Shown here in pieces: positions 34,789 to 43,139 of a stretch of 64,000 nucleotides of DNA. The position numbers were made by a program, and so were the translations under genes. The DNA lies in the NCBI GenBank assembly GCA_030680745.1, contig JAUXUR010000073.1:57169-121168 (forward strand). Reading direction: 5' to 3'. The first letter of the stretch is position 1, and each line of letters starts with the position of its first letter. The notes beneath the pieces were generated by a model. It saw nothing but the letters and a program-made list of their open reading frames with translations, was not told the origin of the DNA and did not search any database. The stretch is from Alphaproteobacteria bacterium. GTDB lineage: Bacteria; Pseudomonadota; Alphaproteobacteria; JAUXUR01.

Positions 34789-36018
34789 TTAAAATAATAT
34801 TGCGCGACTTGCAGGATTGTTTTTAAACAACACCTCAAGTCCAGGCATGATACGACCTTCGATCCATTCAAGAAAAGCGCCACCGCCTGTTGAAACATAT
34901 GAAAAATCTTTTTCAAGTCCTAAAGAGGCTAATGCAGCGACTGAATCGCCACCACCTGTAATTGAGGTGATTTTTTTTTCTTTGGTAAGAAGGGTCGCAT
35001 ATTGTGCGAATTGATTCGTACCTTGATCGAATGGTTTTGTTTCAAATGCACCTAAGGGGCCGTTCCACAATAATGTTTTAGATTCATTTAATGCATTTTT
35101 AAGCAATGCGATTGTTTTAGGTCCTATATCAAAAATACAGTCATTTTCAGAGAGTTCGTCAATGTTTTTGATTGTCACTTTTGTATTGGGTGATAATTCT
35201 TCAGCAACAACAACATCGATAGGCAAAATAACTTTTTTATTTGATTTTTGACATTGCTGAAGAATGTCTTTGGCGATCGAGATTTGTCCAGCTTCAGCTA
35301 AAGATTTACCGATGAAATATCCTTGCGCTAAAAGGAAAGTATTGGCCATACCACCACCAATGCCTAGGATTTGAATTTTAGGGATAATTTTTTTGAGAAC
35401 TTCAATTTTGCTAGATATTTTAGCGCCCCCGATCATTGCCATAAAGGGTTGTTTACCTTGTATATAGAAATGATAAAGGGATGTTAGTTCAGATTCTAAA
35501 AGGCGTCCTGCAAAAGAAGGTAAAAATTGTGTGATGGCAACGATGGAGGCATGGGATCTGTGGCAGGTAGCAAAAGCGTCATTGACCACGATATCTGCGA
35601 GTTGGGCTAATTTTTTGGCAAAGCCTATATCGTTTTTTTCTTCATCTTCATAAAATCGAATATTTTCAGCCAGTATAATCGTATTTTCATCAGTGTTTTT
35701 CCAGAAATTTTCTGGATTTTGAATATAATCACCCTCTTTAAAAACGATAGGTGTATTTGGAAAATATTGTTCCAAAACCTTTATAAGAGGCTTCAAGGAA
35801 TATTTAGGATTAACGCACCCATTGGGTCTACCTAAATGTGAAAATAATGCAATTCTCCCACCTTTTTGTCGAATTTCACGTATCGTGGGGAGGGATGCTT
35901 CTATACGCGTGCAATCGCCAACAACACCATTGTTAATAGGAATATTAAAATCGACGCGCAAAAAAACCTTTTTGTTTTGAAAGTCAATATCATCAAGGGT
36001 TCTAAGATTAAGAGACAT
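34789..36018 (-). CDS. pgk: Phosphoglycerate kinase
   Basis: Glycolytic/gluconeogenic enzyme of 409 residues that transfers phosphate between 1,3-bisphosphoglycerate and ADP. Signature motifs are present: KKVFLRVDFNIPI, LFSHLGRP, AFATCHRSHAS, GGAKISSKI, and near the end TSITGGGDSVAAL and STGGGAFLEWIEG. The ATG at 36018 gives the family start (MSLNLRTLDDIDF); it overlaps the end of the cNMP-binding gene by 11 bases. Gene context with an ABC transporter is unusual; in many bacteria pgk sits with gap. Confidence 0.96.
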   Translation of the reverse strand: MSLNLRTLDDIDFQNKKVFLRVDFNIPINNGVVGDCTRIEASLPTIREIRQKGGRIALFSHLGRPNGCVNPKYSLKPLIKVLEQYFPNTPIVFKEGDYIQNPENFWKNTDENTIILAENIRFYEDEEKNDIGFAKKLAQLADIVVNDAFATCHRSHASIVAITQFLPSFAGRLLESELTSLYHFYIQGKQPFMAMIGGAKISSKIEVLKKIIPKIQILGIGGGMANTFLLAQGYFIGKSLAEAGQISIAKDILQQCQKSNKKVILPIDVVVAEELSPNTKVTIKNIDELSENDCIFDIGPKTIALLKNALNESKTLLWNGPLGAFETKPFDQGTNQFAQYATLLTKEKKITSITGGGDSVAALASLGLEKDFSYVSTGGGAFLEWIEGRIMPGLEVLFKNNPASRAILF

Positions 36019-36475
36019 TGTTATCACCATGTAAGGCTATTTTTGCTTCAAATTGTTCGATTGTATTGGCTAAACGTTTTGCTAAATCATGAATGATTTG
36101 GACGGCAAGATCAGGTATTTCACGAATAAGTTTTAAAAAAAGTTCTTTTGTAAGGGACAAAAAGATAGAATCAGTGCGTGCAATCAGTGTCATAGTGCGT
36201 GGAATATTGCAAAGGGTTGCAATCTCCCCAATGATTTCACCTTTTTTGACAATAGCGATAGGTTCAACATGTTTTTGTGTTGGCAGTACAACATTTGCCT
36301 CGCCTTCTAAAATGATCATGATGGTTTGACCTTCTTCGCCCTTGTTAAAGATAACATCACCTTTTTTAAAGATAAGCCTTTCACCTGTGAAGGCAATAAG
36401 TTTTAATTTATTAGGTTCTATTTTTGAAAACAAGGGTATTGTTTTCAATAGATTAACATCATCTTCAAGCAACAT
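36008..36475 (-). CDS. Cyclic nucleotide-binding domain protein
   Basis: Protein of 155 residues that is a single CAP/CRP-type cNMP-binding domain without a DNA-binding part: LFSKIEPNKLKLIAF, FNKGEEGQTIMIILEGEANV, and the phosphate-binding cassette GEIIGEIATLCNIPRTMT, where the Glu and Arg that contact the cyclic nucleotide are kept. It overlaps the ABC transporter gene by 11 bases upstream and pgk by 11 bases downstream, so it probably controls or assists the ABC protein. Ligand cannot be told from sequence. Confidence 0.85.
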   Translation of the reverse strand: MLLEDDVNLLKTIPLFSKIEPNKLKLIAFTGERLIFKKGDVIFNKGEEGQTIMIILEGEANVVLPTQKHVEPIAIVKKGEIIGEIATLCNIPRTMTLIARTDSIFLSLTKELFLKLIREIPDLAVQIIHDLAKRLANTIEQFEAKIALHGDNNVS

Positions 36476-38984
36476 GGATGACTCCTAAGTTTTGCTCTTG
36501 GTCATAAAGCTTTTTAAACGCACCGTCAAATTCTAATAATTCTTTGAAATTTCCCTGTTCTAAAACACGTCCATCTTTAAAGAGCAAAACAGTATCAAAG
36601 CGTTTCGCCATTTGAGATTCATGAACAGACCAAATAACGCCTTTTTTAAAATCCTTACTTAAAACATAATCTAGAATTATGCGTTGATGTGCAACATCTA
36701 ATACGATTGTTGCTTTATCAAGAACTATAAGTTGTGCTGGACTTAAAAAAGCGCGAGCAATACCAATGAGTTGCCGTTGTGTGCGTGAAATATTGCGACC
36801 TCCCAAGCCAACGTTGTAATTAAGGGCAAGTTCAAGTAAACAAGATTTTAAGGTTGATTTTTCAAGTATGGTTTGGATAATAACATCTATTTTTGATTGT
36901 CCTGCAGCGAGTCCGTAAATCATTTTACCAAATATGATGTTATTCCAAATGGGCAAAAGAGGATTATATTCTTTTTCATCGTAATAAAGAAACTCATCTG
37001 GATGTTCTTCATTAAAAAAGGCTTTGAATTCTTCTCGGAAAAGTACAATTTTTTCTCGAATGGATTCGGATATATTTGTAACGCGGTGACGCGCAGGCGT
37101 AAATCTAAAGCATAAACTAAGCAATTTACTTTGATCTTCAAGAATTATATTGGGGTAATTTTCGATAATTTTTTTATAATCTTTAAGCTCTGGCGCTTTA
37201 ATTAAACTAAACTCTTCTAAAAAAGGATGGTTTGGCGAAAGATCAGCAAACATGTCAAACATGGTTTGCGCGATGTCATAACCAATTTTAAGAAAAATAT
37301 CTAGCAACCCAACTTGCCGAAGTAGTTTTTTAACATATTTTTCCACTTCTTCGATAGAATATGTGTGTATAGCGAGTCCAAAAGTAAGGTTTTCAAATAG
37401 AGATAGATTTTGATTGAATTTTTTATTTTCATAAAAATCAATCATTGTATCTCCATATTGTTCAATGATGTATTTTTTGAATGTTTGGCGTAATTGAATA
37501 ATTTCATTTTTAGTAGAATGTGTTAAATTAGAAAACAATTTAGTGAGTCCTATATATTCAAAATCTTTTTGAAGATTTAATTTTTGAATGATTTCGATAA
37601 TTTTTTCTTTAGATGGTTCGCTATGTTCGTGAGCGGCAGCATAGGGTAAAAGAAGATTTTCTTTGATGCTCCCTGAAAAAATATATGCTTCACGATCAAC
37701 AAAATGAATTTCATTGCCTAATAATTTTTCTGGTTCGCTTAAGAATGTATGATTTGAAAGATATAATTCACCAGCATCTGGATAATGAAGACCAGCTAGA
37801 AGTTGCGTAAAAACACCTTTTCCTTCACCTGACGATGACACAATAGCTGTCTTTTCAAATGGCTTTAAGGTGAAGCTTGCGGCCTCAACAATCGGATTGC
37901 CTTTCATGATTGAAAAATAAAGATTTTTTCCTACCAAAACTGTTTTTGATAAATCAGTAGGTTCGTTTTGTATGCTAGGTTGAGTAGGAATTTGGCTTTC
38001 AGGTGGTACAGCAAGTTTTTTCTTTAAATTTTCGTAACGTATTTTTGTATCATCTAAACGTTGATAATAATCTAAAAGCTCAATCCAGGGTTCTTGAAGA
38101 TCTTTATGTGCTGCTAAAATTGAAACAAGTGCGCCTAAGCTTAAATGGCCTTTAATAACAAAATAACCGCCGATCGCATAAAACAAAAAAGGGACAATGT
38201 TGCCAATAATATTATTAAAAAGTTTAAGTAAATATTTTTCTTTAAAAAAATTGCTTTTAATTTCAAATAGATTTTTGGCTTCATTGTCATAAATTTGGGT
38301 GAAACGGTTTTGAAGCGCATAAGATTTAATATCAATAATGCCTTCAGAGGCTTCTTGAATTTTTTCGCCAAATTGATGTTGAGCGTGTGATCTTTTACGC
38401 GTGAGAATATTCATTTTACGCTGAAAAATGGGTACCAAATACACTTGAAGGGGATAAAGTGAAATGGCGGCAAGCCCCATATAAATGTCTTGAATAAAGA
38501 CGAATAAAAGTAAGGTGAGCAATGTACCACCTTGACGAAAGGGAAGTGCAATAGATTCACCAACAAAATTGCCAATGGGTTCAACTTCAGTTGCCATAAT
38601 GTGGATAAGTTCAGACGAAGAATAACGTTGAAAATGGGACAATCTAAATTTGATAATATCGTGAAATATTTGTTCGCGTAATACATAGCTTGCGAATTCT
38701 GTTGTTTTGCCTTGGGAGTAATTCATAAAAAATTTGAGTGTGCCATTTAATAAAACAAGTATAAAAAAAATAATACTTAATATAAAAAGATAATTTATTT
38801 GATCGAGATGAAATCCACTATATTCTTTGGGGAAATGCTTTCCACCAAGCGCATCATTAATAATAATTTTGGGGATATTTAAAAGAGCATAAAGAAGCGG
38901 GAATGATAATAATGTCAAGCAGATCAAAAAAATTTGCTGGCGTTTGGTTTCAATGGTGATGAATTTAAAAAGTGTTTGTTGCAA
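36465..38984 (-). CDS. ABC exporter-like protein with degenerate ATPase and long insertion
   Basis: Protein of 839 residues: an N-terminal six-helix exporter domain (~1-310) and an ABC ATPase domain (~345-835). The ATPase is unusual. Walker A is SSSGEGKG (383-390; lysine kept at 389, the following Ser/Thr is Gly and the first Gly is Ser). About 250 residues are inserted between the Q-loop region and the signature, containing LLSLCFRFTPARHRV. The signature is ISRTQRQLIGIARAF in place of LSGGQ. After Walker B (LIVLDKAT) the catalytic Glu is Lys757. The H-loop (WSVHESQ) is kept. So ATP hydrolysis is doubtful. The cargo is unknown; the cNMP-binding protein follows in overlap. Similar long-insert transporters exist in other alphaproteobacteria as I recall. 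Confidence 0.85.
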   Translation of the reverse strand: MQQTLFKFITIETKRQQIFLICLTLLSFPLLYALLNIPKIIINDALGGKHFPKEYSGFHLDQINYLFILSIIFFILVLLNGTLKFFMNYSQGKTTEFASYVLREQIFHDIIKFRLSHFQRYSSSELIHIMATEVEPIGNFVGESIALPFRQGGTLLTLLLFVFIQDIYMGLAAISLYPLQVYLVPIFQRKMNILTRKRSHAQHQFGEKIQEASEGIIDIKSYALQNRFTQIYDNEAKNLFEIKSNFFKEKYLLKLFNNIIGNIVPFLFYAIGGYFVIKGHLSLGALVSILAAHKDLQEPWIELLDYYQRLDDTKIRYENLKKKLAVPPESQIPTQPSIQNEPTDLSKTVLVGKNLYFSIMKGNPIVEAASFTLKPFEKTAIVSSSGEGKGVFTQLLAGLHYPDAGELYLSNHTFLSEPEKLLGNEIHFVDREAYIFSGSIKENLLLPYAAAHEHSEPSKEKIIEIIQKLNLQKDFEYIGLTKLFSNLTHSTKNEIIQLRQTFKKYIIEQYGDTMIDFYENKKFNQNLSLFENLTFGLAIHTYSIEEVEKYVKKLLRQVGLLDIFLKIGYDIAQTMFDMFADLSPNHPFLEEFSLIKAPELKDYKKIIENYPNIILEDQSKLLSLCFRFTPARHRVTNISESIREKIVLFREEFKAFFNEEHPDEFLYYDEKEYNPLLPIWNNIIFGKMIYGLAAGQSKIDVIIQTILEKSTLKSCLLELALNYNVGLGGRNISRTQRQLIGIARAFLSPAQLIVLDKATIVLDVAHQRIILDYVLSKDFKKGVIWSVHESQMAKRFDTVLLFKDGRVLEQGNFKELLEFDGAFKKLYDQEQNLGVIHVA

Positions 38985-39102
38985 GTGACATTCCTTCCTC
39001 TTAGCAGGGTAACTTATTATGAAGATAAAAAAAAGTTCTAGACTTCTGACTCATTTCGTCCTAACTAGTGGAAAAGTATAATGATACGATGAGTTTTGGA
39101 TA

Positions 39103-40287
39103 ATGGGATTGCGTAAGAAAATTCTTCTTTATAGCCATGATAGTTATGGTTTAGGACATTTAAGGCGTTCGCAAACAATTGCGCATGCTTTGATAGATTT
39201 CATGCCAGAATGTTCGGTTCTTATTGTGTCAGGTTCGCCAGTCGTAGGGCAATTTGAATGGAAACATGGCGTCGATTTTATGCGTGTCCCTGGCATTACA
39301 AAATTGCACAATGGCGATTATGAAAGTCATCATTTAAATATTGATATTCAAGAGCTTATTAAGCTTCGTGGGGCACTTATTGCGCAAACGATTGATACAT
39401 TTGAACCAGATTTGATTATTGTTGATAAAGAACCTTTAGGTTTAAGGGGTGAACTTACTGAAGCATTAACGAAAGCAAAAGAAAAAAATATTAAAGTTGT
39501 ATTGGGGTTACGTGATGTTTTAGATGATATCACTTCGTTGAATATTGAATGGCAGCGTAAAAATATTTATCCTCAATTGGATAGATTTTACAATGAAATT
39601 TGGGTTTATGGCGTTGAATCAATGGGTTCTCCCCTACAAGGTTTACCGATTTCAAAAGAAGTTGAAAGTAAAATAGTATTTACAGGATTTTTAAATAGGC
39701 TTGGCAATAGTGCATCATTTTCGACGCAAAAAGGTCTTAAGAAAATTGACCATGATAAAGATTTTCTTTTAGGCATGGTTGGCGGTGGGGGTGATGGCGA
39801 TGAATTGATTGAAGCGCTTATGTCGACTTACGAGCATGGTGACGAAAAACTTTTGCCCATTGCGTTGATTTTAGGGCCCTTTATGGTCAAAGATGCTAAA
39901 AAATATTTTTTAGAACGTGCAAAAAAACTTAAGAAAGTTGAAGTTTTATTTTTTTCCTCTCATATAGAATGTTTGCTTCATAAAGCAAAAGGTATTATTT
40001 CGATGGGTGGATATAATAGTTTTTGTGAAATCCTATCATTTGACAAACCATCTTTAATTTATCCACGTATTGTCCCACGACGAGAACAATATATTCGTGC
40101 AGAGCGTGCTCAAAAAGAAGGTTTAATTGGGATTTTAAGCGAGGAAGATTTAAAAGATCTAGATGCATTAAAAGCTAAATTGATTGATTTACCCTTTGGA
40201 CAAAAACCTTCGGAAAAACGAAATCTTGACCTTCTTTTGGGTGGGTTACCTTGGATTTCTAATCGTGTGCGTGGTCTTTTAACATGA
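39103..40287 (+). CDS. MurG-like glycosyltransferase (family 28 type)
   Basis: Protein of 394 residues with a GT-B fold. The N terminus ILLYSHDSYGLGHLRRSQTI holds the glycine/histidine acceptor loop of the UDP-glycosyltransferase/MurG group. The C-terminal half has GMVGGGGDGDELIEAL and the donor-site region AKGIISMGGYNSFCEILSF followed by KPSLIYPRIVPRREQ. It lacks membrane segments and probably acts at the inner face of the membrane; donor and acceptor are unknown. Divergent from the ABC transporter and overlapping ctaA (ATGA), which is not a functional link by itself. Confidence 0.82.
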   Translation: MGLRKKILLYSHDSYGLGHLRRSQTIAHALIDFMPECSVLIVSGSPVVGQFEWKHGVDFMRVPGITKLHNGDYESHHLNIDIQELIKLRGALIAQTIDTFEPDLIIVDKEPLGLRGELTEALTKAKEKNIKVVLGLRDVLDDITSLNIEWQRKNIYPQLDRFYNEIWVYGVESMGSPLQGLPISKEVESKIVFTGFLNRLGNSASFSTQKGLKKIDHDKDFLLGMVGGGGDGDELIEALMSTYEHGDEKLLPIALILGPFMVKDAKKYFLERAKKLKKVEVLFFSSHIECLLHKAKGIISMGGYNSFCEILSFDKPSLIYPRIVPRREQYIRAERAQKEGLIGILSEEDLKDLDALKAKLIDLPFGQKPSEKRNLDLLLGGLPWISNRVRGLLT

Positions 40288-41333
40288 GGAATGAAATGTT
40301 AAGTAAAGAATTAAAATCAAACAAATCAATAGCTTTATGGCTTATTTTTTCAGCTTTTCTGGTGTTGATGATGATCGTCATTGGCGGTATTACGCGATTG
40401 ACAGATTCTGGTTTATCGATTGTTGAGTGGAAGCCCATTGCGGGTATTTTGCCCCCTTTAACCTTGTCTGATTGGGAATCATTATTCGCAAAATATCAAA
40501 CCTCGCCAGAGTTTATTAAATTACATCCTTTGATGAATTTAGATGAATTTAAAAGTATTTTTTGGTGGGAATATATTCATAGGGTCTTAGGACGTGTGAT
40601 TGGCATTGTTTTTCTTTTGCCTTTTTTATATTTCTTGATGCGTAAAAAAATCACGAAATCCCTTGTGCCGCATTTGCTTATTATGTTTATTCTTGGTGGA
40701 CTTCAAGGGTATATGGGCTGGTATATGGTTAAATCAGGGCTTGTGGATGATCCTTATGTCAGTCCTATAAGACTTATGCTTCATCTTGGCTTGGCTTTAG
40801 TTATTTATGGTTATATGCTTGTTATCGCGATTAAAATTTTAAAGCCTGTTATCATAATTGATAAAATAAGTGCAAAAAAACTTCGAATAAAAACGCATAT
40901 CATGTTGATGTTAATTGGACTTACTATTTTATCGGGTGCATTGGTTGCGGGGCTTGACGCAGGTCTTGTGTATAATACTTTCCCGCTGATGGAAGGGCAA
41001 TGGATACCGCATGATTATGCAGTGCAATCGCCTTTTTACGTTAATTTATTCAGGAATATGGCTGCCGTACAATTTAATCATCGGGTTTTGGCGATTTTAA
41101 CTTTTTGTTTTGTCGTCTTTTTTTGGGTAAAAAGTCTAAATTTAATTTTACCAAAGTCTTTAAAAATGTTATGTCATTTGTTAATGTTTGTAGCTTCGTT
41201 GCAGGTCATCCTTGGCATTTTAACGCTTCTTTTGGTGGTGCCTTTAACTTTAGCTATTCTGCATCAATTGAATGCAATTGTTCTTTTTACGATTGCTGTC
41301 ATTTTATTCGTAATCATACCTAAAAGGAGTTAG
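40284..41333 (+). CDS. ctaA: Heme A synthase
   Basis: Membrane enzyme of 349 residues (or 345 from the ATG at 40296, which has the better ribosome site GAGGA) that oxidises the methyl of heme O to the formyl of heme A, for cytochrome c oxidase. Conserved parts: MIVIGGITRLTDSGLSIVEW, WWEYIHRVLGRVIG (heme-ligand His), AALVAGLDAGLVYNTFPLM-like region (LVAGLDAGLVYNTFPLM), and QFNHRVLAILT (His). Eight membrane segments can be traced. It belongs to the type without the cysteine pair seen in Bacillus. The stop lies at the left edge of repeat D. It implies aerobic respiration with an aa3-type oxidase. Confidence 0.95.
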   Translation: MRNEMLSKELKSNKSIALWLIFSAFLVLMMIVIGGITRLTDSGLSIVEWKPIAGILPPLTLSDWESLFAKYQTSPEFIKLHPLMNLDEFKSIFWWEYIHRVLGRVIGIVFLLPFLYFLMRKKITKSLVPHLLIMFILGGLQGYMGWYMVKSGLVDDPYVSPIRLMLHLGLALVIYGYMLVIAIKILKPVIIIDKISAKKLRIKTHIMLMLIGLTILSGALVAGLDAGLVYNTFPLMEGQWIPHDYAVQSPFYVNLFRNMAAVQFNHRVLAILTFCFVVFFWVKSLNLILPKSLKMLCHLLMFVASLQVILGILTLLLVVPLTLAILHQLNAIVLFTIAVILFVIIPKRS

Positions 41334-41451
41334 TTACCAATCCTATAGACAAATTCTTCGTCAGGCTTCCGTTTCCGGTACTCATGTACGAAGAAGTACA
41401 TTCCGTTCCGGTTCTCATCCTTTCTAGACTTTGCCTTATAATCTTGGTAAC
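41333..41451 (-). repeat. Structured repeat family S, copy D (ctaA-upp gap)
   Basis: Outer arms GTTACCAATC (from 41333) and TCTTGGTAAC (to 41451); on the minus strand it reads TAAGGCAAAGTCTAGAAAGG, the TGTACTTCTTCGTACATGAG hairpin, CTGACGAAGAATTTG, closely like copies A and B but opposite to the genes around it. It starts at the last base of the ctaA stop codon. Confidence 0.88.
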
Positions 41452-41484
41452 GCGTCTTGAGTATTCACAAAAGGAGTTTATACA

Positions 41485-42240
41485 TTGAAAAAAGCTAAAG
41501 TTTTAATTATTCTTTTAATGGGGTTGATGTCTTATCCACTCTTAGCTGAAAATGTTCTAGCGATCGCAAAAGAAAAAGAGCAAAGAATCGTGGATTTACA
41601 AAAACAATTTCCAAATCTTTATCATGTATCGCATCCTTTGGTGCAGCATAAATTAAGTTTGATGCGCAAAAAAGATGCATCTACCAATGAGTTTCGTAGG
41701 CTTTTAAATGAAATAGCATTATTGATGAGCTATGAAGCAACACGTGATTTACCCATCGAATATAAAGAAATAGAAACGCCTTTAGAAAAAATGAATGCGC
41801 CTTTCATTGCAGGTAAAAAAGTGATGATTGTACCTATTTTACGTGCAGGATTAGGGATGACGGATGCTTTGTTAGAGCTTATTCCTTCAGCGCGTGTGGG
41901 GCATATTGGTCTTTATCGTGATGAAGTGACAAAGCAACCCAAGGAATATTTTGCAAAAATTCCAGATCCAAAAGGTCGTCTTATAATTGTTGTTGATCCA
42001 ATGCTTGCAACAGGTAATTCTTCCTCTTATGCGATTGATTTGCTTAAAAAACGTGGTATTGCTGAAAAAGATATGCGTCTTGTGTCACTTGTGAGTGCGC
42101 CTGAAGGTGTTAAAAACTTCTGTACGAAACATCCAGAAGTAAAGCTTTTTACAGCAAGTATTGATCGTCAATTAGATAAAAATGCTTATATTGTGCCAGG
42201 GCTTGGGGATGCAGGTGATCGTTTATACGGTACGAAGTAA
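41485..42240 (+). CDS. upp: Uracil phosphoribosyltransferase-like protein with signal peptide
   Basis: UPRT makes UMP from uracil and PRPP and is normally a ~208-residue cytoplasmic enzyme. This one has 251 residues. The extra N terminus is a textbook signal peptide ([21 protein letters not shown]) with basic start and hydrophobic core. The catalytic part is complete: [14 protein letters not shown], the PRPP loop [17 protein letters not shown], and the uracil site at the end [14 protein letters not shown]. Start codon is TTG, eight bases after AAGGAG. Either the enzyme is exported to the periplasm or host, or it is tethered. No second upp is in view. Confidence 0.88.
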   Translation: MKKAKVLIILLMGLMSYPLLAENVLAIAKEKEQRIVDLQKQFPNLYHVSHPLVQHKLSLMRKKDASTNEFRRLLNEIALLMSYEATRDLPIEYKEIETPLEKMNAPFIAGKKVMIVPILRAGLGMTDALLELIPSARVGHIGLYRDEVTKQPKEYFAKIPDPKGRLIIVVDPMLATGNSSSYAIDLLKKRGIAEKDMRLVSLVSAPEGVKNFCTKHPEVKLFTASIDRQLDKNAYIVPGLGDAGDRLYGTK

Positions 42241-42251
42241 GTACAAAAACG

Positions 42252-42424
42252 CTACTACTGCTGCCGATTGATGCGTTGCTTCGGTACTCAGATCCGTGAT
42301 GTTATAAGAATACATTGCGGTCTTGGGTGCCGAATTTTCTATCACTCGGCTCACATCAACGCGTTTCGAAGAAGCCTAATGAACAAATTCGTCGTCAGTT
42401 CGAAGCGAAGGTGCTGCTGTATAG
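42252..42424 (-). repeat. Structured repeat family S, composite copy E
   Basis: On the minus strand it starts with CTGACGACGAATTTGTTCAT, the right-hand part of copies A and B, then continues with ~85 bases (42286-42370) similar to copy G, and ends with TGAGTACCGAAGC. It looks like two family members fused or one inserted in another. It sits in the 446-bp region 42241-42686, which has no gene and also holds the marR promoter. Confidence 0.65.
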
Positions 42425-42615
42425 TCAAATAACTTGAAAATGCTACACGTAAAAGGCCATTGCCCTTCAACTTCTAGCGTTTTCAAATCATTTCTTGTCT
42501 GAATTTAAAGTTATTTCGTTATACATCTCTCTAGATTGAAAAATAAATCAAAATTAATATGATAATAAATTTTCAAACCGTCCAAAAACATAATATATTG
42601 CGTCAAATAATATTT

Positions 42616-42656
42616 TACAAAATTGTATTGCGCAAAATATATTTATCTGCTATAAG
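42616..42656 (+). promoter_or_regulatory. Promoter and likely OhrR-type operator of the marR-GST operon
   Basis: TTGCGC (42628-42633) and TATAAG (42651-42656, preceded by TGC) are 17 bp apart. TACAA-AA-TTGTA (42616-42627) lies just upstream, like the TACAAT-type half-sites of OhrR operators; the palindrome TTGCGCAA (42628-42635) covers the -35. Start of the regulator gene is 31 bp downstream. Confidence 0.5.
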
Positions 42657-42686
42657 TATTATATTGAAACAAAAAGGAGAAAAAGG

Positions 42687-43139
42687 ATGACAAAAATTGA
42701 AAGCATGACCTGTTTTTCAATCTATGCCTTAGATCGATTAATCAATCGGGTTTATGGACCTTTATTGAAAAAAATTGATCTAACATATCCTCAACTTATT
42801 GTCCTTTTGGTTTTAGGTGAAAAGCAAGTTCAATTTGTAGATCAGCTCTGCACAAGAACCTATCTTGATACAGGGACCTTGACACCTCTTTTAAAAAGAT
42901 TAGAGGCAAAAGATTTTGTAACACGCATACGTGATCTTAAAGATGAAAGACGTGTTTCAGTTAGGATTACCCCCAAAGGTCAACAGCTTTTGGAAACACA
43001 AATTGCACCTGTCTTCAATGAAATAAAATGTGTTTTTCAATTAGAGGAACATCAATTTGATACTTTAAACAATCTATTAGAGATTAGTTTAAAAAATATT
43101 TATAATAACTTAAACATAAATGGAGAACGAAATGTTTAA
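42687..43139 (+). CDS. MarR-family regulator, OhrR-like
   Basis: Winged-helix DNA-binding protein of 150 residues. The N terminus MTCFSIYALDRLINRVYGPL with DLTYPQLIVLLVL matches OhrR: the cysteine in TCF is at the position of the peroxide-sensing Cys. The wing segment is RRVSVRITPKGQQLL. OhrR proteins repress peroxide-defence genes until oxidised. The stop overlaps the GST start by 8 bases, so it most likely controls itself and the GST. An operator-like sequence lies upstream. Confidence 0.88.
   Translation: MTKIESMTCFSIYALDRLINRVYGPLLKKIDLTYPQLIVLLVLGEKQVQFVDQLCTRTYLDTGTLTPLLKRLEAKDFVTRIRDLKDERRVSVRITPKGQQLLETQIAPVFNEIKCVFQLEEHQFDTLNNLLEISLKNIYNNLNINGERNV

Noticed and set aside
20093..42424. 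Reading the structured repeats as tRNA or known riboswitches
   Set aside because: No cloverleaf, T-loop or known riboswitch core is present; arms vary freely and orientation to genes is mixed.
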